From positions 1 through 40,654 of IMG/VR virus record IMGVR_UViG_3300011116_000277: a stretch of 40,654 bases of DNA. One strand, given 5' to 3'. Within the stretch, counting starts at the first letter, position 1; every line of letters begins with the position of its first letter. The position numbers and the translations under genes were made by a program. The DNA comes from a virus. Positions 28,408 through 35,750 of the stretch are shown here, piece by piece. A model generated the notes under the pieces. That model saw only the letters and a list, made by a program, of their open reading frames with translations, searched no databases and had not been told where the DNA came from.

Positions 28408-28746
28408 ATGAAACCAAAATTCCACAAAATACTGGAAGAAAAGCAAGTAATAGATAAGCAAGGCAAACCAGTCACTCGTTATGTCTTAAGATACAACTCT
28501 AAGTTATTTGAAGGTGGCACTTGTAAAGGATTAGATGTTGAAACTTTTTATCCACCACAAGATGTGTTCTCATATACCGAGGAGAAGATGGTTAGCAAGA
28601 TGTGTGCTGACTGTCCAGTAATGATGGCTTGTTTAGAGTGGGGCTTGGCTCACGAAAGGTATGGGATATGGGGTGGCACTACGCCAAACCGAAGAAAAAC
28701 ATTGAGGCGCTTGATGAAAATACAGGTGACAGAGCCAAGGATATGA
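28408..28746 (+). CDS. WhiB-like iron-sulfur regulator
   Basis: 112 residues from the ATG at 28408; a longer frame from 28363 overlaps the previous gene. The four cluster cysteines are C39, C66, C69 and C75 (the CxxCxxxxxC block CADCPVMMAC), followed by LEWGLAHERYGIWGGTTPNR, the family's G(I/V)WGG turn, and a basic end for DNA binding. WhiB proteins hold a 4Fe-4S cluster and bind the host sigma factor; phage copies can take over host WhiB targets or block superinfection (known for mycobacteriophage TM4 WhiB). It identifies the host as an actinobacterium. It is the last gene before the terminator at 28760. Confidence 0.92.
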   Translation: MKPKFHKILEEKQVIDKQGKPVTRYVLRYNSKLFEGGTCKGLDVETFYPPQDVFSYTEEKMVSKMCADCPVMMACLEWGLAHERYGIWGGTTPNRRKTLRRLMKIQVTEPRI

Positions 28747-28759
28747 TATACTAATGCTT

Positions 28760-28804
28760 GAAAGCCCAGTAATACTCTCCTGTCTTGCTGGGTTTTCTTA
28801 TTTC
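28760..28804 (+). terminator. Intrinsic terminator after WhiB
   Basis: GAAAGCCCAG (28760-28769) pairs with CTGGGTTTTC (28788-28797) with one wobble; the loop is 18 nt, followed by TTTTCTTATTT. It ends the early transcripts. Confidence 0.7.
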
Positions 28805-28899
28805 TAAAGTCAGTATTTTATACTGTCAAGTCTAATTGATTATCGGGAGTGTCGCTGTTTAAGTTTTGTCAAAAAATAAAATTAAAAAATCTTAATTAG

Positions 28900-28942
28900 T
28901 ATACTTATACTAAACCAACCAAATCGGTTGGCAGTATATGAC
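28900..28942 (+). promoter_or_regulatory. Candidate promoter and leader hairpin of last early gene
   Basis: An A/T-rich stretch ends in two TATACT boxes (28900-28905, 28906-28911) without a good -35; TTGTCA is at 28866. Then CCAACC-AAATC-GGTTGG (28915-28931) makes a leader hairpin, followed by GACAGGAGG. This repeats the promoter, hairpin, GACAGGAG order of P1-P3. Confidence 0.4.
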
Positions 28943-28954
28943 AGGAGGAAAGAA

Positions 28955-29122
28955 ATGAAATGCTGTAATCATACAGTTATCAAGGCATATTGTTTTTGTC
29001 ACAACTGTTCAGGCAATCAATGTGATGAACCAATATGGACAGTAAGGGATTGTGGTTGTCCAGAAGAACATCCAGAAGGGCATCAAGAAGGCTGTGGGGT
29101 TATTGAGAACCTAGCACATTAA
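28955..29122 (+). CDS. Cys-rich zinc-finger mini-protein
   Basis: 55 residues from the ATG at 28955 (AGGAGG upstream); a frame from 28928 is rejected. MKCCNHTVIKAYCFCHNCSG has CCxxH and CxCxxC, then QCDEPIWTVRDCGCPEEHPE and HQEGCG. Nine Cys and several His suggest two metal sites. It is alone on its transcript between two terminators, so it is independently regulated. No family is recognised. Confidence 0.65.
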   Translation: MKCCNHTVIKAYCFCHNCSGNQCDEPIWTVRDCGCPEEHPEGHQEGCGVIENLAH

Positions 29123-29136
29123 TTACATACGGATAG

Positions 29137-29165
29137 CCCCTGCTTCGGCAGGGGTTTTCTTATTT
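29137..29165 (+). terminator. Intrinsic terminator, CCCCTGC-TTCG-GCAGGGG
   Basis: A perfect 7-bp GC-rich stem (29137-29154) with a TTCG tetraloop and TTTTCTTATTT tail ends the plus-strand early block. It stands between convergent genes, but the minus-strand side lacks a U-tract. Confidence 0.9.
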
Positions 29166-29699
29166 GTCCAAGCCTAAATGTTTAGCCAACATAAATACTT
29201 CATCACTTAAGTCATCAAGAGTTCCATCATTATAAATAACATGATTAAATAAATAATTATCCATTGCATGTTCTGATGGATGCCCATTAACTGCGCTATG
29301 ATTTTTTCTATTGATGCGCCATACGGAACCACCAAGTTTAGTTATTGCATCAGCCTCATTAGGAAACCTAACATCGCTAATCACGACATCATTACTGCCA
29401 TCTAAATCTTTTAATGCTATGTCAATCCAAAAGTCTAAACCAAACATTTTTCGCCCAACCTCGGTGCCAAATACTTGAAGCAACCTACGAACCTCTTGGT
29501 TCTGCTTGGCTACATCCCAACCATAATCATCTACATATTCTGACAATCGCACAATGTTATCTAGTTTAGGACTTAAGACATATAATGCTTGTCGCATAGG
29601 GTCTGCAAATGAAACCCTTTTATATCCGTAATTAAGACATAACAATTCTGCAACAGTATCTTTACCGCTACGAGCATAACCACTTAAACCAATTAACAA
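29160..29699 (-). CDS. Deoxynucleoside monophosphate kinase
   Basis: 179 residues from the TTG at 29699. The P-loop GYARSGKDT (residues 7-15) is followed by AELLCLNYGYKRVSFADPMR (the nucleotide-binding SFADP block) and LLQVFGTEVGRKMFGLDFWI, then VVISDVRFPNEADAI, characteristic of the T4 gp1-like dNMP kinase family. It phosphorylates dNMPs, including those from degraded host DNA, to supply dNTP synthesis. It is the last gene of the minus-strand replication operon. Confidence 0.88.
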   Translation of the reverse strand: MLIGLSGYARSGKDTVAELLCLNYGYKRVSFADPMRQALYVLSPKLDNIVRLSEYVDDYGWDVAKQNQEVRRLLQVFGTEVGRKMFGLDFWIDIALKDLDGSNDVVISDVRFPNEADAITKLGGSVWRINRKNHSAVNGHPSEHAMDNYLFNHVIYNDGTLDDLSDEVFMLAKHLGLDK

Positions 29700-29700
29700 A

Positions 29701-29793
29701 TTAAATACCTAACTTAATAAAGATTTCTAATACCATTTTGTAGAACTCCAAATCAAGTAGCATCATCTGTAGTTCCAGTAATATAGATTGCAT
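29701..29793 (-). CDS. Micro-ORF, hydrophobic (30 residues)
   Basis: The ATG at 29793 overlaps the TAA of the sigma-like gene (TAATG). MQSILLELQMMLLDLEFYKM plus VLEIFIKLGI is a very hydrophobic amphipathic helix or a short membrane peptide. It fills the only gap in this stretch and ends 2 nt before the kinase TTG, so it may just couple translation. Weak support. Confidence 0.4.
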   Translation of the reverse strand: MQSILLELQMMLLDLEFYKMVLEIFIKLGI

Positions 29794-30479
29794 TAGTCCC
29801 CCATCTGTTCTTGATTTATTATCTCTGCTTGGGCTTCTGCATTACTACGAACACGCCTACGCCCTCGCCATATAGGTGGTTCTCCACCAAGTCTATCTTG
29901 CAACTTATCTAAGGCACGCTTGACACGCTTACGCATTGCTTCATCACTAGCACCATAACTCTCAGCAAGCGCAGCAAAATCCATACCACCTTGTGCATAA
30001 CGCATCCGTAGTAAATCATTATCTGCCTTATTTAAACGAGCCAAACCTGCAGCAACATCTGATAACAAGGCTAGTCTGTTCCCACCCTCGGAAGGTTTAC
30101 TAGAGTGGGCAACAAACTCTGAGGTCATGTCAGGTGTATCAGTCCAACCAACATGTTCCCAGACATCAGGCAGTAACTCGTGTAATACTGCATGTGTGTA
30201 ATAAAAACTATCTGACATAGGTGAGCGTGAGTGTCTTGCTCTTTCCTTAGCCACATATTTTTGTGCCTCATTATAAAAAGTCTTACGCAACTTATACTTT
30301 AAACTTTCTTCACCTTGCCATTGTTCAATCTTATGCCAGTGTTCTAACGCCCACAAAGACATGTGCTGGTATAAATCATCAGTGCTTACTAACCCTCTGT
30401 GCATACGATTAGAACGACTTGATACTTGACGAGCAACACCATAAATAGTTTCCCAAATTTTATCTTGTTCATCCATCAT
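29793..30479 (-). CDS. Sigma-70-like / HTH regulator
   Basis: 228 residues from the ATG at 30479 (in-frame GTG at 30485 and ATG at 30476 are alternatives). The N-terminus (RGLVSTDDLYQHMSLWALEH and LRKTFYNEAQKYVAKERAR) resembles sigma region 2. The C-terminus has LNKADNDLLRMRYAQGGMDF, ALAESYGASDEAMRKRVKRA, a region-4-type helix-turn-helix. It looks like an ECF-like sigma or a derived regulator that could direct late transcription; no conserved late -35/-10 set was recognised to prove it. It overlaps the previous gene by 11 nt. Confidence 0.65.
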   Translation of the reverse strand: MMDEQDKIWETIYGVARQVSSRSNRMHRGLVSTDDLYQHMSLWALEHWHKIEQWQGEESLKYKLRKTFYNEAQKYVAKERARHSRSPMSDSFYYTHAVLHELLPDVWEHVGWTDTPDMTSEFVAHSSKPSEGGNRLALLSDVAAGLARLNKADNDLLRMRYAQGGMDFAALAESYGASDEAMRKRVKRALDKLQDRLGGEPPIWRGRRRVRSNAEAQAEIINQEQMGD

Positions 30480-30957
30480 TGGCACCCACTATCAAATCAA
30501 TCGGCACTCGCCAACCATCTATAGAAGAATCAAAAAATTCATCCTTCATAAAATCATTTGCTTCAAAGGAACCATAAATTTCAACCATAGAATAGTATTC
30601 CTCATCTAAAACTTTAACGCCAAAGATTGTTCTACCCGCATCCTTTTTCCAAAATGGAATTGCGTTCTGAGTTCGCACAGTTCTAACCTCAAAGTCACCT
30701 ACATCAGGTATATTTTTACGCTTGTTATGTAGTTCATTGGGGTACCAAGGCACAGACCAAGATAGGTTATACTCTCTAGCAACTGCCCACTCTGCAACAT
30801 TTGCTCTGATGTTAGCGTTAATCTCAGGTTCTAACTTTCCATACTTTTTTCCTGCTGCATAGTTAGGTCTATCTGTTGAACCAAACTTAGCAAGCCAACG
30901 CTCAACCGCCAGCAGTGTACAAATTCTTACTTCTTCTTGACTCATTTTAATAATCAC
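30469..30957 (-). CDS. Putative PD-(D/E)XK-type endonuclease
   Basis: 162 residues from the GTG at 30957 (an ATG at 30945 is possible). A helix with NIRANVAEWAVAREYNLSW is followed by IPDVGDFEVRTVRTQNAIPF, giving an E...D-(x)n-ExR/T arrangement like nuclease active sites (Lys replaced by Arg or elsewhere), and a beta end. This pattern occurs in small nucleases of actinophage replication regions. The call is tentative. It is flanked by the primase TOPRIM gene and the sigma-like gene. Confidence 0.45.
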   Translation of the reverse strand: MIIKMSQEEVRICTLLAVERWLAKFGSTDRPNYAAGKKYGKLEPEINANIRANVAEWAVAREYNLSWSVPWYPNELHNKRKNIPDVGDFEVRTVRTQNAIPFWKKDAGRTIFGVKVLDEEYYSMVEIYGSFEANDFMKDEFFDSSIDGWRVPIDLIVGANDG

Positions 30958-30961
30958 TTAT

Positions 30962-31582
30962 TTAGATACCTACTCGTCTGCGTAATCCTTCGGCACCTTC
31001 GGCTAGAAATACATCATTAACATCTTGATTATCAGGCATAAACACAGGGAAAACATTATCTAGTTCTCTGCTTATAGTCTTAGCCATTTCACGCCCTGCA
31101 TTATCACCATCGCAGAACAACATAATCTTGTCCCAGCCATCAAGCACACGAGAGTAAAACTGTTTCCAATTATTAGCACCAGGCAAACCAACTGCAATAA
31201 AGCCAACCTGTGTAGCAATGATGGTATCAATCTCACCTTCACATACAACTAACATGCCATTATCTTTTGTCAATGCAGTTATGTTATAGATATGAGTACT
31301 TGCTCCTGGTCTTGATAAATACTTCGGTCCACTATCATTGCTTAAACTACGAAAGCGAATATCAATTACACCTGATGGTGTCAGATAAGGTATAGATAAC
31401 TTACCTTGGTATAACTCATGTCCTGTTTCAGGATTCTTCACGAAGCCGAGGCGGAACATACGAGCCGTTTCTTCTGTTATACCGCGACTCTGTAGATATG
31501 GGAGTGCTTCTCCTAGGTTTCTTTCGTAGTTCTCCGTTGCTTTCGCCAGTAATTCCCTCTGCGATTTTGAGAGCCTCGCCAT
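30962..31582 (-). CDS. Primase, TOPRIM catalytic part
   Basis: 206 residues. The N-terminus (TENYERNLGEALPYLQSRGI, then EETARMFRLGFV) is the linker seen between zinc and catalytic domains in DnaG. TOPRIM motifs: VVCEGEIDTI (residues 112-121) and LFCDGDNAGR (155-164), the Mg2+-binding DxD. It makes RNA primers for lagging-strand synthesis. AAGGAG 6 nt before the ATG shows an independent start, although its first 155 nt lie inside the zinc-finger gene in another frame. It needs the CHC2 protein in trans or by frameshifting. Confidence 0.85.
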   Translation of the reverse strand: MARLSKSQRELLAKATENYERNLGEALPYLQSRGITEETARMFRLGFVKNPETGHELYQGKLSIPYLTPSGVIDIRFRSLSNDSGPKYLSRPGASTHIYNITALTKDNGMLVVCEGEIDTIIATQVGFIAVGLPGANNWKQFYSRVLDGWDKIMLFCDGDNAGREMAKTISRELDNVFPVFMPDNQDVNDVFLAEGAEGLRRRVGI

Positions 31583-31805
31583 AATTAACTCCTTCTCGTT
31601 TCATGATAATTGAATAAACATCCCCTGCCATATCGCAAGCAAAACATCTAAAGCCACCGCCTTCTATATTTACACGAGCCGATTTAACATGGTCATTGTG
31701 GAACAAGCAACGAACTGATTGCCAGCCTCCACGATTACTTGGAATAGTAAAACCATAGTGTTCTAATACCTTTACGATACTGTGCTTAGAGGTTTGGGAG
31801 GACAT
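31428..31805 (-). CDS. Primase, CHC2 zinc-finger part
   Basis: 125 residues from the ATG at 31805. SIVKVLEHYGFTIPSNRGG precedes the zinc ligands C33, H36, C54 and C57 (RCLFHNDHVKSARV, GGGFRCFACDMAGDVYSI), the DNA-recognition finger of bacterial primases. The C-terminal 40 residues (KKPRRSTPISTESRYNRRNG...) are basic, disordered and encoded in the 155-nt overlap with the TOPRIM gene. Splitting of zinc and catalytic domains into two genes is known in actinophages; this long overlap is less usual. It also overlaps the resolvase gene by 20 nt. Confidence 0.85.
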   Translation of the reverse strand: MSSQTSKHSIVKVLEHYGFTIPSNRGGWQSVRCLFHNDHVKSARVNIEGGGFRCFACDMAGDVYSIIMKREGVNYGEALKIAEGITGESNGELRKKPRRSTPISTESRYNRRNGSYVPPRLREES

Positions 31806-32148
31806 CGCTGAGCCTCTGGACAACATAAGCATCCCCTATTCCTTTGTTACTTGCTTTGATTATCAACAATGGTATTGGTGTAACCGCAAGTTTCTTTTGT
31901 TCTTTATAGTTCTCTGCTTCAATCATTGCTTCACGCAACCAACCTGATAAGTCAATGCGACCATCACGCCTTGGAGCCTTGGCTTCTACTACATAGGAAC
32001 CATTAACACCAGGAACAAAGGCATCACCAACATCATTACGACCTGCACGAGGCAAGCGTTGAGCATTTATATTATGACTTAAGAACCAATCAACTAAGTC
32101 TATCTCAAATGCTGCACCTCTGCGTTTGTTACTCTTTTGCTGACTCAC
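31786..32148 (-). CDS. Holliday-junction resolvase-like nuclease
   Basis: 120 residues from the GTG at 32148 (AAGGAAAG upstream). Conserved elements: GAAFEIDLVDWFL (E14), RLPRAGRNDVGDAFVPG (acidic D39/D42) and YVVEAKAPRRDGRIDL with the ExK pair E55/K57. This is the PD-(D/E)XK layout of Hjc/VRR-NUC-type nucleases that cut branched DNA. It probably resolves recombination or packaging intermediates. A longer ATG frame from 32214 would lie inside the glycosyltransferase gene and is not preferred. Confidence 0.75.
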   Translation of the reverse strand: MSQQKSNKRRGAAFEIDLVDWFLSHNINAQRLPRAGRNDVGDAFVPGVNGSYVVEAKAPRRDGRIDLSGWLREAMIEAENYKEQKKLAVTPIPLLIIKASNKGIGDAYVVQRLSDVLPNL

Positions 32149-32857
32149 GCTCTTTCCTTTCTGTTGCTTCAACGGCTGCCCAATATAAGTTATAGAAGGC
32201 ACCATCAAATGCAAAGCGTTTCATGTGCTTTGCTATTACCCCAGTATGTGCATGTATTTCCATGCCTGCTTTTCTAACTTTACGGAAGAAAGCAATGTCC
32301 TCACCAATAAACTTTTCACCTCGTTCATTGTTTTCTCCGAACCAAAAGTCCCCTGGAAATTCTTTATTAAGTACTGATAACACACTTTTGTGCATAAGTA
32401 TTAATCCCATACCAGCATTATCTACCTTAAGTATTTGATTCTTAGGCAATGGATGAACATAACTAATCTCATAATCATTACCTGTTTCATTAAAGATACA
32501 AGGCATAGGTTGCATCAATGAACCCTCTGATTGTTTAGATATAAAGTAAACTCCACACATAATAGGGCGAGCAACCTTGTCTGCTGAATCCCATAAAGTT
32601 TTTAGTATCTGTTGTGTTAACTCAATATCTGAATCAATCCATAGTGCCCAGTCAGTACCAACCTTTTGCCACATTTCAATGGCTGCTTGGCGTTGTCTTG
32701 CTATCTGATTACCCTGTACACGAATAGCATTATTAACTGGTACGCCTACTGTGCCAGCATGGATAATTGAATAGACTAAACCCTCTGTAAACTTACCATC
32801 TGTGCTTCCATTATCACACCAAATAATTGATAAAGTTTCTTTATTACTGTGTGCCAT
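32129..32857 (-). CDS. GT-A (GT2-like) glycosyltransferase
   Basis: 242 residues. The fold starts LSIIWCDNGSTDGKFTEGLV; the metal-binding DxD is D75-S-D77 in WALWIDSDIEL; downstream NAGMGLILMHKSVL and KFIGEDIAFFRKVRKAGMEI supply the GxG and acceptor-side GED motif. It transfers a sugar from a nucleotide donor. It sits among replication genes, so its target may be phage DNA, a virion protein or host surface; there is no base-modifying enzyme nearby. No signal peptide is seen. AGGAG precedes the ATG. Confidence 0.8.
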   Translation of the reverse strand: MAHSNKETLSIIWCDNGSTDGKFTEGLVYSIIHAGTVGVPVNNAIRVQGNQIARQRQAAIEMWQKVGTDWALWIDSDIELTQQILKTLWDSADKVARPIMCGVYFISKQSEGSLMQPMPCIFNETGNDYEISYVHPLPKNQILKVDNAGMGLILMHKSVLSVLNKEFPGDFWFGENNERGEKFIGEDIAFFRKVRKAGMEIHAHTGVIAKHMKRFAFDGAFYNLYWAAVEATERKERESAKE

Positions 32858-33263
32858 CGTCAGGTTCTCCTTGTGTTTTGTCTATAACTATCATTGCATG
32901 TTCTGCTAATTCTTTAAATGATTCACTCATGATTGAGAGTCGTTCTGCGATTTCTTCTCGGTGGTCTGCGCCCCCTTCTTCTGTGAGATGTCCAGCAAGT
33001 TGACCCACATAGTCAGCAAACTGGATTGACTCAAGCCAAATTGCGGAGGGATTGAAGATTTTGTTTGTTGCTTCATCAATATGTTCCACAAAGTTTGGAA
33101 GTTCACTTAGCAAACTATCCTTTAGTGTCTGTGGTAGGTCCGCTTGTACTATCGCTTTCTCCACCATCTTCGGGTTGATTGAGATGCTCGCCACTGTAAA
33201 GTTTTTTATGCTCTCCTTGCGTGAGTTCTTTAAACTCTTTCTTTTCCGTTTCTTCCCAAACAT
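32844..33263 (-). CDS. Unknown replication-cluster protein (139 residues)
   Basis: A basic start (FGKKRKRKSLKNSRKESIKN), then an acidic helical body (QTLKDSLLSELPNFVEHIDE, IWLESIQFADYVGQLAGHL). GGAG lies 6 nt before the ATG at 33263. The first 149 nt overlap the preceding gene in another frame; a start at 33167 would shorten the overlap. No family is recognised. Confidence 0.6.
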   Translation of the reverse strand: MFGKKRKRKSLKNSRKESIKNFTVASISINPKMVEKAIVQADLPQTLKDSLLSELPNFVEHIDEATNKIFNPSAIWLESIQFADYVGQLAGHLTEEGGADHREEIAERLSIMSESFKELAEHAMIVIDKTQGEPDDGTQ

Positions 33264-33423
33264 AGGTTCTCCATCCGACTATCCAAGTAAAGTTCTTTGG
33301 TAAAAATTTCAACTGCTTTTTCATATCTGCGATTAGTTCTTCGGTGGGAACAACTACGCTTTCACTTCTATCTGAGCCAAGTATCTCGCCCATGTTCTCT
33401 ACTAATCTAAGTTCCCAAGTCAT
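33115..33423 (-). CDS. Unknown replication-cluster protein (102 residues)
   Basis: MTWELRLVENMGEILGSDRS, then IADMKKQLKFLPKNFTWIVG and a polar acidic tail (NQPEDGGESDSTSGPTTDT) encoded inside the overlap with the following gene. It starts in an ATGA overlap with the ATPase gene. No family is recognised. Confidence 0.6.
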   Translation of the reverse strand: MTWELRLVENMGEILGSDRSESVVVPTEELIADMKKQLKFLPKNFTWIVGWRTYVWEETEKKEFKELTQGEHKKLYSGEHLNQPEDGGESDSTSGPTTDTKG

Positions 33424-34199
33424 TGAATAACTGCATCCTTAATCTGCATACTGGCTGGGTCGTAGATAAGCCAAACAGGTGAAGCACCATTGGCATCGGC
33501 TGGACCGTATCTATTTTTAACAGCACACACGCCCATAGTTGCAATCTGTCCGTGTACTGTGAGGATTAACGAAGGAGTCTGAGCAATCTTTCCATGCAAT
33601 GATGAACGCGGTGGACAAGGATTACCAGTAACACCTTCGCTAGTATGATGACATACAACTACAGCAGCACCAGTATCTCGTGCCCACCACTTGAGTTCAC
33701 GCATGAGGGTGCGTAATCCACCCCACTCATCTTGCCCATCAAGTGTAACATCAACAGCATTATCTAGTACTATAAGTTCAACATCTTTACCTAAGCGTTC
33801 GCGGGCTGCAAGGATTGCATCCTCAATATCTTTTAGATTAGGTGCAGAATCAAACTCCCACATAATATGGTCTGCTGGTTTCAACATTTGTGCTGCCCAC
33901 TCTCTATCTGATTCCATCATAGGTTCAACCTCTGCTTGTGTTCTGTTAGTTAACATTGCAAGCAAACGCAAACTCATGGTGTGAGAGTGAGTATCTGCAG
34001 ATATGTAAAGAGTTGGAACCTTTGCATGTACTGCAAGTGATAAAGCAAATGTAGATTTACCAGCACCTGGTGGTCCTGCAACCATACTTACTTCGCCTCG
34101 TCTAAACGCTATCTGCTGCTCCAGCAGGGAGCGCCACACTGTTGGAAGCGTGGCACCACCCTGTGAGGCAGTCCTGATTGCGCGAGAAAGTAAGCGCAT
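33420..34199 (-). CDS. RecA/DnaB-like replicative ATPase
   Basis: 259 residues. Walker A AGPPGAGKST (residues 41-50), followed by FALSLAVHAKVPTLYISADT; Walker B VELIVLDNAVD (about 140-150), then WARDTGAAVVVCHHTSEG, the sensor region of RecA-like and DnaB-type ATPases. It lacks a DnaB N-terminal domain, so it resembles the single-domain RecA-like ATPases/helicases of small phages. It probably unwinds DNA at the phage fork with the split primase or loads recombination factors. It lies between a zinc-ribbon protein and the unknown pair. Confidence 0.8.
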   Translation of the reverse strand: MRLLSRAIRTASQGGATLPTVWRSLLEQQIAFRRGEVSMVAGPPGAGKSTFALSLAVHAKVPTLYISADTHSHTMSLRLLAMLTNRTQAEVEPMMESDREWAAQMLKPADHIMWEFDSAPNLKDIEDAILAARERLGKDVELIVLDNAVDVTLDGQDEWGGLRTLMRELKWWARDTGAAVVVCHHTSEGVTGNPCPPRSSLHGKIAQTPSLILTVHGQIATMGVCAVKNRYGPADANGASPVWLIYDPASMQIKDAVIQ

Positions 34200-34202
34200 C
34201 TG

Positions 34203-34577
34203 CTATGCAGGAACCTTATTTTGGCAAGCCTGACCCTGTGGCTTAGGGCAAGCATAAAACGCCTTGTATGGTCTACCAGTAGATTTAGCAATACCTGCTG
34301 GAACAAAGCGCATAGCACCACCACCACATGCACACTCAGGTGTGCCTGCTGACGGAGTTGCGGTTGGTGCTGAGCCTACGACTTGTGCGGTAGGGAAAGC
34401 ATTTTTAACTACTGCCATACCTTCCACTGTTTTTTCTAAATCAACTAATGCTGCAAGGCGTTCGCTGATTTGTGTCATTAGTAAATCAAGTTCAGCACCA
34501 TCGGCAGCACGAAGATTAATTAACATGCCATCCTTTTTGGTTTTGAAGTTGATTTGTATTGGTGTGTTTTCACTCAT
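34203..34577 (-). CDS. Zinc-ribbon protein, ssDNA-binding candidate
   Basis: 124 residues. The N-terminal part (IQINFKTKKDGMLINLRAAD) is beta-rich; a helix and a Pro/Ala/Thr linker follow; the C-terminus has CACGG then FVPAGIAKSTGRPYKAFYAC and a last Cys (ACQNK), a ribbon like those of topoisomerase ends (GxxY/FxxC). It sits between nuclease and ATPase, so a ssDNA-binding or loading role is plausible. AGGAG precedes the ATG. Confidence 0.6.
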   Translation of the reverse strand: MSENTPIQINFKTKKDGMLINLRAADGAELDLLMTQISERLAALVDLEKTVEGMAVVKNAFPTAQVVGSAPTATPSAGTPECACGGGAMRFVPAGIAKSTGRPYKAFYACPKPQGQACQNKVPA

Positions 34578-35448
34578 TTGATTCTCCTAACTCAGGATAT
34601 TTATGTGATTCTATACCTTTTACTGCATAGCAAGCATGATTAACAGAACATGTCCCACACATAAAGCCTGGTTGTGGGATGAATATATTGTTATCAATGG
34701 CAATCTTGAACCCACGAAGATGTGAGCCAAGTCTATTTTCAGTGTAGTGGTCTAGGTCTACTGGAGTTGTTAACTCCCCTGTGCGTGCCATAAAGTATGC
34801 ACCCTTTGTAGGGCGTACACCCATAACCTTTTCGCACATGATTGCGTAGGTTCCTAGTTGTGTGTATGTAATTGGTGCTCTTGTAGATGTCTTAATATCT
34901 ATAACAGTAAGTTCTCCGTCAGGAGATACCATTAATCTATCAAGAAATCCTTTCATTAGTACTCCGCTAATCTCAACATTTAGTTCTGTTTCAATAGCAA
35001 AGTCACCGCCTGAAAGTTGGTAAGGAATATATGGATTTTCTTGTCTGCGCCACTCTATCCAGTTGTGGAACATCTTTGGTCCATTATCTAACCACCAAGA
35101 AGAATCCTCTTTGTTTGGATATTTTAGAGTTCCTTTACCTCCAGCGCGGAACGGCATACCGTTGTCAGCCATCTCGTAGTTCTTTTGCCAATACTCTACA
35201 AAGACTGCACGACAATCAACATCTGCGATTGCCTGCATTTGTGGCTCCATACGGTCATACCACTCAGTACACTCGTGCACAGATTTACCCCCTACAAGCC
35301 AGTAGGATGGATTCTCAGGCACTTTCTGTATTCGGGAAAGATAGTACGACCAACCACAATTAAGCCATGTACTCATGGCGCTGTGGCTGATGTAGGGCTT
35401 TCCAGTTTTTTCTTCAAGTGTCATTGCAATAGGAGAGTTTACACGCAC
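34570..35448 (-). CDS. Cas4/RecB-like PD-(D/E)XK exonuclease with Fe-S cysteines
   Basis: 292 residues from the GTG at 35448 (GAGGAG upstream; an ATG 24 nt on is possible). Start YISHSAMSTWLNCGWSYYLS, then LVGGKSVHECTEW (motif I His). Nuclease core: GFLDRLMVSPDGELTVIDIKTS with Asp and D-I-K, followed by YTQLGTYAIM (the Q..Y motif). Cys C31 with C264, C267 and C273 (CGTCSVNHAC) forms the Fe-S clamp typical of Cas4/AddB. It is a 5'-3' type exonuclease that probably makes ssDNA for recombination. First gene of the replication operon. Confidence 0.85.
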   Translation of the reverse strand: MRVNSPIAMTLEEKTGKPYISHSAMSTWLNCGWSYYLSRIQKVPENPSYWLVGGKSVHECTEWYDRMEPQMQAIADVDCRAVFVEYWQKNYEMADNGMPFRAGGKGTLKYPNKEDSSWWLDNGPKMFHNWIEWRRQENPYIPYQLSGGDFAIETELNVEISGVLMKGFLDRLMVSPDGELTVIDIKTSTRAPITYTQLGTYAIMCEKVMGVRPTKGAYFMARTGELTTPVDLDHYTENRLGSHLRGFKIAIDNNIFIPQPGFMCGTCSVNHACYAVKGIESHKYPELGESNE

Positions 35449-35546
35449 CTTACTCCTCTATTCAGCGACACGCCCAAGGAATTACATAAATGTAGTTTTG
35501 CGTAAAATTTCACTACACTCCTGTTCGTGCAGAACGGAATAAGTGT
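35449..35546. promoter_or_regulatory. Divergent gap between replication operon and 35547 gene
   Basis: 98 nt. It includes the inverted repeat TACAT-AA-ATGTA (near 35486) and GTTCGTGCAGAAC (near 35524), arms GTTC/GAAC. Promoters for both directions must lie here or overlap the genes, but no clear -35/-10 pair can be named. Confidence 0.4.
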
Positions 35547-35750
35547 ATGTGGTTGCTGAAGCGAAAGCGAAAGCAACCCTCTGCAGATTATAGTGGTATT
35601 CCAACACATGTGTGTCCATGTGGTTCTAGGTTAATAAAAGTAAATTGCATCTTTGATGGTGGCGAAATAGTCCTTTGGTTTACAGATGCAGAGTGTGCAT
35701 TTTGTGGCGCAAAGTTGACAGCACCCACACCAGTAGATGGCGTGCTATAG
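35547..35750 (+). CDS. Small zinc-ribbon protein
   Basis: 67 residues. A basic start (MWLLKRKRKQPSADYSGIPT), then CPCGSRL and, after about 25 residues, CAFCGAKLTAP: two CxxC-type knuckles of a zinc ribbon with a central beta hairpin (IFDGGEIVLWFTDAE). It is a lone plus-strand gene divergent from the replication operon and followed by a terminator. It could regulate the divergent promoter, but this is inference. Confidence 0.7.
   Translation: MWLLKRKRKQPSADYSGIPTHVCPCGSRLIKVNCIFDGGEIVLWFTDAECAFCGAKLTAPTPVDGVL

Noticed and set aside
34264-35505. Plus-strand frames opposite the zinc-ribbon and exonuclease genes
   Set aside because: They are antisense to genes with clear motifs and have no recognisable domain or ribosome site.
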